Shown here: in pieces, positions 26,032-33,632 of the stretch | How the letters are laid out: the number at the start of each line of letters is the position of its first letter | Numbering within the stretch: the stretch's first letter is position 1 | Source: Actinomycetes bacterium | GTDB taxonomy: Bacteria > Actinomycetota > Acidimicrobiia > Acidimicrobiales > GCA-2861595 | Assembly: GCA_023264975.1 (NCBI GenBank) | Contig: JAHFUS010000013.1 | Coordinates: forward strand, 1-61,946 | Length of the DNA: 61,946 nt | Direction of reading: 5' to 3' | The notes under the pieces: generated by a model | The model's database searches: none | Told to the model about the DNA's origin: nothing | What the model saw: only the letters and a program-made list of their open reading frames with translations | Made by a program: the position numbers and the translations under genes

Positions 26032-26054
26032 CACTGTACAGAGGGTCTACAGTG
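26032..26054 (+). promoter_or_regulatory. candidate operator of the TetR gene
   Basis: Inverted repeat CACTGTA (26032-26038) and TACAGTG (26048-26054) with a 9-base spacer, about 100 bp before the TetR start and next to a CTATCC box. The half-site CTACAGTG occurs again after the gene (26915-26922). Probably the autoregulatory site. Confidence 0.5.
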
Positions 26055-26155
26055 TCTATCCGACCCGGGAGATAGGCGCCGGGTCGCCGTTCGTCAATTG
26101 CAAAGGTGCGGAACGTGGCCGCATCGCCATCGCCCGGGGGAGTTGCTACGAAGCG

Positions 26156-26878
26156 GTGCCCGACCAACCGACCAGATCGCCCAGTCAGCCGCGGTGGATC
26201 ACCGACGACGCGCCCGAGCAGCCGGTACGCCAGCCGCTGTCCCGGCGCCGGATCGTCAACGCCGCCCTGGCCCTGGCCGAGTCGGAGGGGCTGGGCGGGC
26301 TCACCATGCGCAGCGTGGCCGCGTCGCTCGACGTCACACCCATGTCGCTCTACAACCACGTGGCCGACAAGGCGGAACTGCTCGACCTCATGCTCGACTT
26401 CGTCATCGGCGACGTGGTGCGCGCCTGTGAGCACGACACCGGCACGTGGGACGAACGGCTGGAAGCCCTGGTCAGACGCTACCACGCCCTGTGGGAACGC
26501 CACCCCGTGTTCGCCCAGGTGTACCTCGACGGCGTCACCATCGGACCTCACGGCCTGGCCAACATGGAGAACATCATGGCCATCCTGCGCGAGGCGGGCC
26601 TCGACGACGACGAGGCGGCCGGGGCGTTCTCCACGCTGTGGAACTTCGCGGTGGCGTCGATGCTGGTGGGCAAGGCCCGCCCGGTCGACCGCACCAAGCG
26701 CCGTAGCCACAGCGACGGCACCCGCCAGGGCCTGATCGACACCTACTTTCCGGCCCTGCCGGTCGATCGCATCCCCAACGTGGCGGCGGTGGCGCCGTAC
26801 CTGGTCGCCGACTGCTTCGAGTTCGGCCTCGGGCTGTTTCTCGACGGTCTGCGGGCCCGTCTGGGAGAAAGCGGTTGA
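26156..26878 (+). CDS. TetR/AcrR family regulator with TetR_C domain
   Basis: A 240-residue regulator. The N-terminal HTH (RRRIVNAALALAESEGLGGLTMRSVAASLDVTPMSLYNHVADKAELLDLML) is textbook TetR, and the C-terminal domain (WERHPVFAQVYLDGV onward) matches TetR class-like ligand-binding cores. The GTG at 26156 is chosen; the open frame upstream continues to 25955 but lies over the operator. It is monocistronic. The target is not adjacent, other than the palindromic region downstream. Confidence 0.85.
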   Translation: MPDQPTRSPSQPRWITDDAPEQPVRQPLSRRRIVNAALALAESEGLGGLTMRSVAASLDVTPMSLYNHVADKAELLDLMLDFVIGDVVRACEHDTGTWDERLEALVRRYHALWERHPVFAQVYLDGVTIGPHGLANMENIMAILREAGLDDDEAAGAFSTLWNFAVASMLVGKARPVDRTKRRSHSDGTRQGLIDTYFPALPVDRIPNVAAVAPYLVADCFEFGLGLFLDGLRARLGESG

Positions 26879-26900
26879 CAGCCGAACGCCTGTCGGCCAA

Positions 26901-26944
26901 TATACGTTGTATACCTACAGTGACGAGCGCACATACGCTGTAGG
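26901..26944. promoter_or_regulatory. second palindromic cluster after the TetR gene
   Basis: Two dyads: TATAC-GTT-GTATA (26901-26913) and CCTACAG/CTGTAGG (26914-26920 and 26938-26944, 17-base spacer). CTACAGTG (26915-26922) repeats the half-site of the TetR operator. A TATACC box here could drive transcription rightwards into the hairpin-rich stretch, but no protein gene follows on that strand. Confidence 0.45.
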
Positions 26945-27119
26945 CGGTGGTCCCGGGGGGTGATCACTACAAGCTGCAAGCACCAGGCACACCGGGTTCG
27001 CCCGGCGCAGTGAAGGAGCGGCGGGCCGGCAATCCGGGGGGAACCGGCCCGCAACTCCGGTGCACCATCCAGATCTCGTCCTGTGTCGGCTGGCGCACCC
27101 GGTGGACAGCAAGGACGAA
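26945..27119 (+). other. hairpin-rich stretch without a gene, candidate small RNA
   Basis: Non-coding sequence with hairpins CCGGG-TTCG-CCCGG (26992-27005) and a 9-bp GCGGGCCGG/CCGGCCCGC (27021-27029, 27044-27052). It lies between the palindromic cluster and the strong hairpin at 27120-27165. It could be a short RNA transcribed from the TATACC box, with the later hairpins as terminators. No protein reading frame looks real. Confidence 0.3.
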
Positions 27120-27165
27120 CGAGGCGGCGGTGTGGCTCCTGTCCATGCGCCACGCCGCCGCCTCG
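27120..27165 (-). terminator. 17-bp hairpin terminator of the sufB-sufC2 operon
   Basis: Inverted repeat CGAGGCGGCGGTGTGGC (27120-27136) with GCCACGCCGCCGCCTCG (27149-27165), one G-T pair, 12-base loop, beginning 11 bases after the sufC2 stop. No U-tract. Being nearly symmetrical it could also stop rightward transcription. Confidence 0.65.
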
Positions 27166-27175
27166 AGTCCGTTGC

Positions 27176-27961
27176 TCAGGCGAAGGGGTCGTCGGCTGCC
27201 GCTCGACCCGGGGCGGAGGTGGCGGGCGCGTCGTCCTCGCCGTAGGCCGCATAGCCCGTCCGCTCCAGCTCCTCGGGCAGGTCCGGCCCGCCGGAGGTGA
27301 CGATGCGGCCCTTCACCAGCACGTGCACGGTGTCGGGGCGCAGCTCGTGCAGCAGCCGGTTGTAGTGCGTGATGGCGAGGACGCCGAGGGCGTCCTCCGA
27401 GGTCTGCGCCTCGACCCGCCGGGACACGGCCCGCAGCAGGTCGAGGTCGAGACCGGAGTCGATCTCGTCGAGGACGGCGAAGCGTGGGCGGATGACCGCC
27501 AGCTGCACCGTCTCGCTGGCCTTCTTCTCGCCACCGGAGAACTCGACGTTGATGGCCCGCGACAGCAGTTCGGGATCGAGCCCGACCCGGGCCGCCTCCT
27601 TCACCAGGAGGTCGCCGACCTCGCCGGCGTCGCGGCCCGAGGCCGCGAACGACTCCCGCAGCGCCTCGTCGAGGGCCACGCCGGGCACCTCGATCGGGTA
27701 CTGCATGGCGAGGAACAGGCCGGCGTGGGCCCGCTTCCACGTGGGCAGGCCGAGGAGCTCGACCCCGTCGATGGTGACACTGCCGCCGGTGACCTCGTAC
27801 TCGGCGCGGCCCATCAGGACATGGGCCAGCGTGCTCTTCCCCGACCCGTTCGGGCCCATGACGGCGTGGACCTCGCCGCTGGCGACGGTGAGGTCGACGC
27901 CCCGCAGGATCTCCTTGCCGCCGATGCCGGCCCGCAGGTCACGGATCTCGAGTGTGCTCAT
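27176..27961 (-). CDS. sufC: Fe-S cluster assembly ATPase SufC (second copy)
   Basis: A 261-residue SufC paralogue. Walker A (MGPNGSGKST), FSGGEKKASE signature and AVLDEIDSGLD are present; compared with the copy at 20665 the signature tail is changed (KKASETVQ versus KKRNEVLQ) and the usual DETDSGLD reads DEIDSGLD. It lies last in the sufB-sufD-Rieske run with a 4-base ATGA overlap, so it is likely the one made together with SufB and SufD. An Ala/Asp-rich tail follows the domain. Confidence 0.92.
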   Translation of the reverse strand: MSTLEIRDLRAGIGGKEILRGVDLTVASGEVHAVMGPNGSGKSTLAHVLMGRAEYEVTGGSVTIDGVELLGLPTWKRAHAGLFLAMQYPIEVPGVALDEALRESFAASGRDAGEVGDLLVKEAARVGLDPELLSRAINVEFSGGEKKASETVQLAVIRPRFAVLDEIDSGLDLDLLRAVSRRVEAQTSEDALGVLAITHYNRLLHELRPDTVHVLVKGRIVTSGGPDLPEELERTGYAAYGEDDAPATSAPGRAAADDPFA

Positions 27962-28275
27962 GTCACCTTCACCAGGACGTCGGGGCCTTCGCGCACCACG
28001 TCGTAGACGGGAACGGGCTTGGTGGCGGGCAGGGACTGGGGCTCGCCCGACTTCAGCGAGAACGTGCTGCCGTGCTTCCAGCACTCGATCTCGCAGTCGT
28101 CGGCCAGCACCTCGCCCTCGGCCAGCGAGAAGTCGGCGTGGCTGCAGCGGTCACCGATGGCATAGAAATCCTCGCCGATGCGCACGAGGGCTACGCGATG
28201 GTCGCCGACGTCGAAGCGGCGGGCCTCGCCCGGCGCCAACTCGTCGGCTGCGCACAGGCGCACCGTCTTACTCAT
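27958..28275 (-). CDS. Rieske-type [2Fe-2S] ferredoxin
   Basis: A 105-residue soluble Rieske protein. The two ligand pairs CSHADF (Cys-x-His) and CWKHG (Cys-x2-His) are intact and spaced normally; the fold continues with FSLKSGEP. Such NirD/BphF-type ferredoxins are common in actinobacterial suf operons. It may supply electrons for cluster assembly. Its start overlaps the sufD stop by 8 bases and its stop overlaps the sufC2 start (ATGA), so the three are translationally linked. Confidence 0.93.
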   Translation of the reverse strand: MSKTVRLCAADELAPGEARRFDVGDHRVALVRIGEDFYAIGDRCSHADFSLAEGEVLADDCEIECWKHGSTFSLKSGEPQSLPATKPVPVYDVVREGPDVLVKVT

Positions 28276-29653
28276 CGCCGCTCAGCCGGCCGCCGGGCCC
28301 ACCCCCGCCTGGTGGGACCGCTCGTGCATCCCGCCCGAGCTTGGCCGCGACGGCAGCGCGCAGCAGCGGGCGCAGGGCCGGCACCGGTGCGCTGCGGTGG
28401 GCGATGACGTCGTCGAAGAAGCCGAGCACGATAAGGCGCTCGGCCACCTCCGGCGGCACGCCCCGCGCTTCGAGGTAGTACCGCTGGTCCTCGTCGACCG
28501 GCCCGACGGCCGAGGCGTGGGTGCAACGGACGTCGTTCTCCTCGATCTCCAGGTTGGGCACTGAGTCGGCCCGGGCACCGGCGTCGAGGACCAGGTTGCG
28601 GTTGGTCTGGGCGGCATCGGTGCCGGCTGCGCCCTTGCGGACCCGGATGAGGCCTGAGTACACGGCGTGCGACTCGTCCTCCACCGCCCCCTTGAACAGC
28701 AGCTTGCTGGTGGTGCGGGGCGCGGCATGGTCCTGGAGGGTGCGGAAGTCGTGCATCTGCTCACCGTCGCCGAAATAGGCGGCCAGCAGGTTGCTGGTGC
28801 CACCCCTGCCGGCGAGCTCGGAGTCGGTGCGGACCCGGGCGTAGCTGCCGCCCAGGGCGACGATGCTGGACGTGAGCGTGGCGTCGGCGCCCACCCGGCT
28901 TGCGTGGTAGCCGATCTGCCACGCGTCGCGGCCGAGCTCCTGGATGGCCAGGTAGCCGGCGTTGGCGTTGTCGGCCACGTCGAGCTCGACGACGGGGGCC
29001 ACGAAGACGGCCACGCCGGCAGGCGAGCCGATGTGGTCGAGCACGGTGACCTGGGAGGACTCGCCGGCCTGCACGACCAGGCGGGGGAAGAGCGCAGCGC
29101 CGGGGACGTCGACCCAGTGCAGGAGGACGACCGGATGGGGCACCACCACGCCGCGGGGCACCCGCACCAGCAGGCCTTCGGAGACGAAGGCGGTGCTCAG
29201 GCTGACGAAGGCGTCGACGGGCCCGGCCACCGAGCCGAGCAGGTCGGCGCCGTCCGGCGCGTCGGCCAGGGAGCCGACGTAGACGCCCCTGGCGGCCAGC
29301 GCCGGGTCGAGATGGGCCAGGGCGATGCGACCGTTGCGCACCAGCACCATGGCCGAGTGCTCACCGGTCGCCCGCAGCAGCGGCACCAGCTCGTCGGGGA
29401 CGCCCTCGGGGACGGGGCCATCGTCGCCCGTGACCGGGGCGAAGGCGTCGAGATCGAGGGCGCCGATGCGGCTGTACCGCCAGATCTCCTCGGCCTCGGT
29501 GGGCAGCGGGGCGGCGGCGAAGCGCTCGTACGCCTCGACCCGACGTGCCCGCAGCCACGCAGGCCCCGGCAGGGCGGCAGAAGCGTCTGCAGTGAACGTG
29601 CTCAGGGGGTACCTCTCGCGGAACAGGGGCCGACCGGCCCCCGTGGGGCCCAT
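28268..29653 (-). CDS. sufD: Fe-S cluster assembly protein SufD
   Basis: A SufD protein of roughly 445-461 residues. The N-terminal PGPAWLRARRVEAYERFAAAPLPTEAEEIWRYSRI and the beta-helix core (including GGTSNLLAAYFGDGEQMHDFRT, NLVLDAGARADSVPNLEIEENDVRCTHASA) are diagnostic. SufD pairs with SufB and SufC to build clusters. The annotated ATG at 29653 adds an unconserved stretch and overlaps a TAGGAT box; a CTG at 29605 that follows GAGAGG with 7-base spacing fits the homologous start better. Downstream comes the Rieske gene. Confidence 0.93.
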   Translation of the reverse strand: MGPTGAGRPLFRERYPLSTFTADASAALPGPAWLRARRVEAYERFAAAPLPTEAEEIWRYSRIGALDLDAFAPVTGDDGPVPEGVPDELVPLLRATGEHSAMVLVRNGRIALAHLDPALAARGVYVGSLADAPDGADLLGSVAGPVDAFVSLSTAFVSEGLLVRVPRGVVVPHPVVLLHWVDVPGAALFPRLVVQAGESSQVTVLDHIGSPAGVAVFVAPVVELDVADNANAGYLAIQELGRDAWQIGYHASRVGADATLTSSIVALGGSYARVRTDSELAGRGGTSNLLAAYFGDGEQMHDFRTLQDHAAPRTTSKLLFKGAVEDESHAVYSGLIRVRKGAAGTDAAQTNRNLVLDAGARADSVPNLEIEENDVRCTHASAVGPVDEDQRYYLEARGVPPEVAERLIVLGFFDDVIAHRSAPVPALRPLLRAAVAAKLGRDARAVPPGGGGPGGRLSGDE

Positions 29654-29869
29654 CCTACTGCCGGGGGACAGAAAGGGTGGGGCGGCCGGTGGCGCAGGCC
29701 GCAACCCGCCCACCCACCTGCACGGCGCCCTCCTCGGCGTGGACCTCGATGCGGCACGGGCCCGATCGCCGGCGAACCACCCCACGCCGGCATGGCCGGG
29801 CGGTGCTTCTTGTCGGTGCATGGCCGCGAACCTTGCCGCGATTCGCCGACAAGAACGGCGCCGAGGTCG

Positions 29870-31051
29870 TCACGGCGCGGGCTCGTCGCCGGCCGGGGGC
29901 GGGCGGGGCGGGCGGGGCGACCCCGGAGGGCGGGTCGTGCGCGGCCGGCGGACGCGGGGAGGTCCCTGGGTCGTCGGGACGGCCTCGGGCGCCCATGGCG
30001 ACGGTGCCTCGGGCGGGGCGTCGGGGACGGAGAGGGGCGCCAACGCGCCCGTACCCCGGGAGCCGTCGCCGGGGTCACCGACCGAGGGCACGGACGGCCC
30101 GCCGGCGGGTGCATCGGGCGCCGGCTCGCCCATCAGCGCGCCGGCATACGGCGCCGCGAATACCAGTCCCGCTCCTGCGAGCACCACGACGACGGCAGCC
30201 ACGCTGGTGCGGTCGGAGACAGCGTCGCAGAGGGTCAGCAAGCCGTAGACGGCCACGGCCAGGCCGAGCCAGGTGGTCCCCCGCCGCCGGCAGCGGGCGC
30301 CCACCAGCGCGACAGCGGCCCCGACGGTCAGCAGCACTGCGCCCGTGCCGACGTCGCCGAGGTCGCGGGCGACGGCGAAGGCCCCTGCCGGCAGGGCCAC
30401 GGCGGCGACGCCGAGGAACGGCGTGGCCATCCCCTGGAGGCCCTTGTCGTGCAGCCACGAGCCCACGCCGAGATAGATCACAGCCACCACCATCGACGCT
30501 GCACCTGCGGTCGACACGGCCTTGCCGACGGTGCCGAAGCCGCCGAAGACGAACCCCTCGAGGCCGAAATTCCCGAAGGACACGGCGAACACCCAACCGG
30601 CGACCACGAGTATCGCCAGGTGGAAGGTGTGGCCCCGCCACGGCCCCGCGGCATAGAGGCCGGCCAGGAGCAGGGCGGCCAGGATGGCCACTTCCCGGAC
30701 CGACGGGACCCCGCCGCCGGCCGAGAGGAAGAAGGCGACCGCAGGGGCGGCCACACCGGCGGCGCCGACCCCGGCCACCGCCAGACGCGCAGGGAGCCTG
30801 ACGGTCGCGGCCACGCCGGCGACGAGGAGCGCCCCCGACAGGAGCGCCCCCAGGGCGCCCGAGCCCGATGACGCCCAGTGTTGGCCGGCGAGCGCCACGC
30901 CGCCAGCGGCGGTCAGTGCACCCCCTACGCCGGCGAGCGCGCGGCTGATCGACGGCGGCGGCCGATGCGCCGCCAGCGGGCCCAGTCGGGCCAGCCATGC
31001 GGACGGTCCGCCCGGCGTGGTGCCTGCCGGGCCGGCGGTGACGCCGGTCAA
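29870..31051 (-). CDS. multi-pass membrane protein of unknown function in the suf operon
   Basis: A protein of about 393 residues. Roughly ten hydrophobic helices (from SISRALAGVGGALTAAGGVALAG to VVVVLAGAGLVFAAPYAGALMG) are followed by a Pro/Gly-rich cytosolic or extracellular tail of about 90 residues. No family motif recognised. The TTG start (31051) overlaps the stop of the Cys-rich gene (TTGA). Together they are inserted between sufB and sufD. It may be a transporter-like or energy-coupling protein, but nothing shows this directly. Confidence 0.65.
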   Translation of the reverse strand: MTGVTAGPAGTTPGGPSAWLARLGPLAAHRPPPSISRALAGVGGALTAAGGVALAGQHWASSGSGALGALLSGALLVAGVAATVRLPARLAVAGVGAAGVAAPAVAFFLSAGGGVPSVREVAILAALLLAGLYAAGPWRGHTFHLAILVVAGWVFAVSFGNFGLEGFVFGGFGTVGKAVSTAGAASMVVAVIYLGVGSWLHDKGLQGMATPFLGVAAVALPAGAFAVARDLGDVGTGAVLLTVGAAVALVGARCRRRGTTWLGLAVAVYGLLTLCDAVSDRTSVAAVVVVLAGAGLVFAAPYAGALMGEPAPDAPAGGPSVPSVGDPGDGSRGTGALAPLSVPDAPPEAPSPWAPEAVPTTQGPPRVRRPRTTRPPGSPRPPRPPPAGDEPAP

Positions 31052-31398
31052 CGACGCCGGAAGAACCGCCTCCAGCGAGGCTGGTCCTCGCGGCGACTGG
31101 CCCGCGCGCGGGCCACGTCGTCGAGGATCCCGGGGCCGACGGCGTTGACGATGTCCTCGGCCTGGTCGAGGAGGGCGGCCGTGTCGGCGTCGAGGCGGGG
31201 CGGGTCCTCCGGAAGGCGCTTGCGAGCCAGGCTTCCCTGCGTCCAGCCGGCGTCGAAAGTGCGCTGCTCGAACCTGGGGCAGTCGTCGGGGCACCGCCAG
31301 GGCGCCTCGGGAGCGAGGTCGAGCCGGCACATGTGCACGGTCTCGCCGCTGCCGTAGGTGCGCGTCTCGTAGTGCTTGCAGTTCACACGCATCGGCAC
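31048..31398 (-). CDS. small Cys4 protein of unknown function
   Basis: A 116-residue protein with an N-terminal Cys cluster (NCKHYETR, VHMCRLDL, WRCPDDCPRF), the pattern of a four-Cys zinc or Fe-S site. The rest is helical (LDADTAALLDQAEDIVNAVG) and basic at the end. Start GTG at 31398, or ATG two codons later. It is 86 bp downstream of sufB and translationally coupled to the membrane protein. The position inside the suf operon makes an Fe-S or iron-related role plausible. Confidence 0.7.
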   Translation of the reverse strand: MPMRVNCKHYETRTYGSGETVHMCRLDLAPEAPWRCPDDCPRFEQRTFDAGWTQGSLARKRLPEDPPRLDADTAALLDQAEDIVNAVGPGILDDVARARASRREDQPRWRRFFRRR

Positions 31399-31483
31399 CC
31401 GCCCATGGTACGCGCCGGCCGCTGCGATGGCCCGCCCGCCTGACGCCCGTCGACCCGCCTGAGCGGGTGACGAGCTACGTCAC

Positions 31484-32887
31484 CTAGCCGACCGAGCCCT
31501 CCATCTGCAGCTCGATGAGCCGGCTCCACTCCACCGCGTACTCCATGGGCAGCGTCTTGGTGATCGGCTCGATGAAGCCGTTCACGATCATGCCCATGGC
31601 CTGCTCCTCGGAGAGGCCGCGGCTCATGAGGTAGAAGAGCTGCTCCTGGCCCACCCGCGACACCGTGGCCTCGTGGCCGATGCGGGCGTCGCGCTCCTCG
31701 ATCTCCATGTACGGGTAGGTGTCGGAGCGGCTGTGCTCGTCGAGGATCAGGGCGTCGCAGCGCACGAAGCTCTTGGAGCCGGTGGCGCCCTTGTCGACGT
31801 GCACCTTGCCCCGGTACGAGGTGCGGCCGCCGTCCTTGCAGATCGACTTGGAGATGATGGTGGACGTGGTCTCGGGGGCGGCGTGCACCATCTGCGCCCC
31901 GGCGTCCTGGTGCTGGCCGGCGCCCGAGTAGGCCACCGAGAGCACCTCGCCCGACGCCTTGGGGCCCATGAGGTACACGGACGGGTACTTCATGGTGAGC
32001 TTGGAGCCGATGTTGCCGTCGATCCACTCGACCCGCGCCTCGGTCTCGGCCCGGGCCCGCTTGGTGACCAGGTTGTAGACGTTGGGCGACCAGTTCTGGA
32101 TGGTGGTGTAGGTGATGCGGGAGCCGGGCAGGGCCACCAGCTCGACCACGGCCGAGTGCAGGGAGTCGCCGCTGTACACGGGGGCCGAGCAGCCCTCGAT
32201 GTAGTGCACCTGGGAGCCCTCGTCGGCGATGATCAGCGTGCGCTCGAACTGGCCGGCGTACTCGGAGTTGATCCGGAAGTAGGCCTGGAGCGGCATCTCG
32301 CAGTTCACGCCGGGCGGGATGTAGATGAAGCTGCCCCCCGACCACACGGCCGAGTTGAGGGCGGCGAACTTGTTGTCTCCCGGCGGGATGATCTTGCCGA
32401 AGAACCGGCGCACGATCTCGGGGTGCTCCCGGATGGCCGTGTCCATGTCGGAGAACAGGATCCCCTGGGCCTCGAGATCCTCGCGGTTCTTGTGGTAGAC
32501 GACCTCGCTTTCGTACTGCGCGGTGACGCCGGCCAGGTACTTGCGCTCCGCCTCGGGGATGCCGAGCTTCTCGTAGGTGTTCTTCATCTGCTCGGGCAGG
32601 TCGTCCCAGTTGTCCACCTGCTCGCCCGAGGGCTTGAGGTAGTAGTAGATCTCGTCGAAGTCGATCTGCGGCATGTTGACGGCGAACCAGGGCTTCATGG
32701 GCATGCGCTCGAAGTGGCGCAGCGCCTTGAGGCGGAACTGGGTCATCCAGTCCGGTTCGCCCTTCCACCACGAGATCTCCCGCACCACGTCCTCGTTGAC
32801 GCCCTTCTTGGGCGTGAACGCGTAGTCGATGACGCCGTCGTTCCAACCGAGCTTGTACTTGCCTAGGTCGAGTTCGGTGGTAGCCAT
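31484..32887 (-). CDS. sufB: Fe-S cluster assembly protein SufB
   Basis: A 467-residue scaffold protein. The start MATTELDLGKYKLGWND, GIPEAERKYLAGVTAQYESEVVYH, the central AVWSGGSFIYIPPGVNCEMPLQAYFRIN and the cysteine-containing ending (NLVTKRARAE to SKSFVRCDALILDEHSRSDTYPYMEI) all match SufB. It receives sulfur and iron and assembles clusters with SufC and SufD. The ATG follows GAGGAG at normal spacing. It leads the second suf transcription unit from the promoter described at 32936-32955. Confidence 0.96.
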   Translation of the reverse strand: MATTELDLGKYKLGWNDGVIDYAFTPKKGVNEDVVREISWWKGEPDWMTQFRLKALRHFERMPMKPWFAVNMPQIDFDEIYYYLKPSGEQVDNWDDLPEQMKNTYEKLGIPEAERKYLAGVTAQYESEVVYHKNREDLEAQGILFSDMDTAIREHPEIVRRFFGKIIPPGDNKFAALNSAVWSGGSFIYIPPGVNCEMPLQAYFRINSEYAGQFERTLIIADEGSQVHYIEGCSAPVYSGDSLHSAVVELVALPGSRITYTTIQNWSPNVYNLVTKRARAETEARVEWIDGNIGSKLTMKYPSVYLMGPKASGEVLSVAYSGAGQHQDAGAQMVHAAPETTSTIISKSICKDGGRTSYRGKVHVDKGATGSKSFVRCDALILDEHSRSDTYPYMEIEERDARIGHEATVSRVGQEQLFYLMSRGLSEEQAMGMIVNGFIEPITKTLPMEYAVEWSRLIELQMEGSVG

Positions 32888-32935
32888 GGGACCAGCTCCT
32901 CAGGGGTGGTGCTCTCGGGGTGGTGCTCGAGGGGA

Positions 32936-32955
32936 ATTTCTCCTACGCTCATAGT
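32936..32955 (-). promoter_or_regulatory. shared suf promoter motif, sufB copy
   Basis: On the minus strand this reads ACTATGAGCGTAGGAGAAAT, 16 of 20 identical to the motif at 20634-20653. A TACTAT box (32951-32956) overlaps its start, so it covers the -10/start region. About 50 bp upstream of the sufB ATG. Likely bound by the same regulator as the sufC1 promoter. Confidence 0.55.
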
Positions 32956-33095
32956 AACAATCCCCGGGACCTTGGTCATCCCAGCAGGAGATGGTCATCT
33001 CGGGGAGAGCTTCATCCGTAGGGCCATGTGTGCCGAAGGAACAAGGACGGGACAAGGGAACACAGGCCGCCGACCGAACGTTGGAACGGAACGAC

Positions 33096-33341
33096 ATGGA
33101 CGAGACAGCGCAGATCATCGGGCAACTGAGGGCTTCGGCCGCCGACCAGGCGTACTTCAGCTCCTCCCGCGTGCAGAACTCGCTCTTCGACCTCTACGGC
33201 GTGGTGGGCACCGACGAGGCCAAGCGCCTCGTCGAGACGTGGCTCACGCTCACCATCCAGCGTGATCTGTTCTCCGGCGCCGAGCTGCTCGAGCTGCTCG
33301 ACGATCTGGAGGGTTGCCTCACCTCCAGCATCCCCGGCTAG
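33096..33341 (+). CDS. small hypothetical protein
   Basis: An 81-residue, mostly helical acidic protein (MDETAQIIGQLRASAADQAYFSS and DLFSGAELLELLDDLEGCL). No motif recognised. The ATG at 33096 is chosen because the upstream open frame (to 32991) is unlike protein. It is divergent from sufB across the suf promoter region, so its transcription may be tied to that regulation. A weak GGAACG ribosome site is seen. Confidence 0.55.
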   Translation: MDETAQIIGQLRASAADQAYFSSSRVQNSLFDLYGVVGTDEAKRLVETWLTLTIQRDLFSGAELLELLDDLEGCLTSSIPG

Positions 33342-33370
33342 ACGCAGCAGCCCGCTCCTCGCCCGACTGG

Positions 33371-33613
33371 TCAGCCGGGGGGGACCGCGGGGGTACTGAT
33401 CGGCGGACCAGACCGGCGCTCTCCGTCCAGCCGGATCAGTTCGTCCACGCCGCCGAGCATCTCCTCGCCCATCACCGCGGCCAGGTCGGGGTCGTCCCCC
33501 ACGAAGCCGGCCGCCCGCTCGCCGGCGGCGCGGCGGCGGCGCACCTCCCGGCCCACCGCACCACCATCCGTGCCGACGACGACCACTGCGTGCGGTTTCG
33601 CCGGGTCGGCCAC
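33371..33613 (-). CDS. small hypothetical protein
   Basis: An 80-residue protein (VADPAKPHAVVVVGTDGGAVGREVRRRRAAGERAAGF), with codon use like its neighbours. The start is uncertain: GTG at 33613 has AGGGTGG upstream, but the frame is open further. It converges with the small gene at 33096 and is divergent from ptrB. No family known. It could be a chance open frame. Confidence 0.4.
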   Translation of the reverse strand: MADPAKPHAVVVVGTDGGAVGREVRRRRAAGERAAGFVGDDPDLAAVMGEEMLGGVDELIRLDGERRSGPPISTPAVPPG

Positions 33614-33632
33614 GAGGTGCCACCCTAGGACG

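Noticed and set aside
28667-30871. Long open frames antisense to sufD and the membrane protein (up to 734 codons)
   Set aside because: Shadows of GC-rich coding on the other strand; composition is unlike protein and the real genes have clear homologues.
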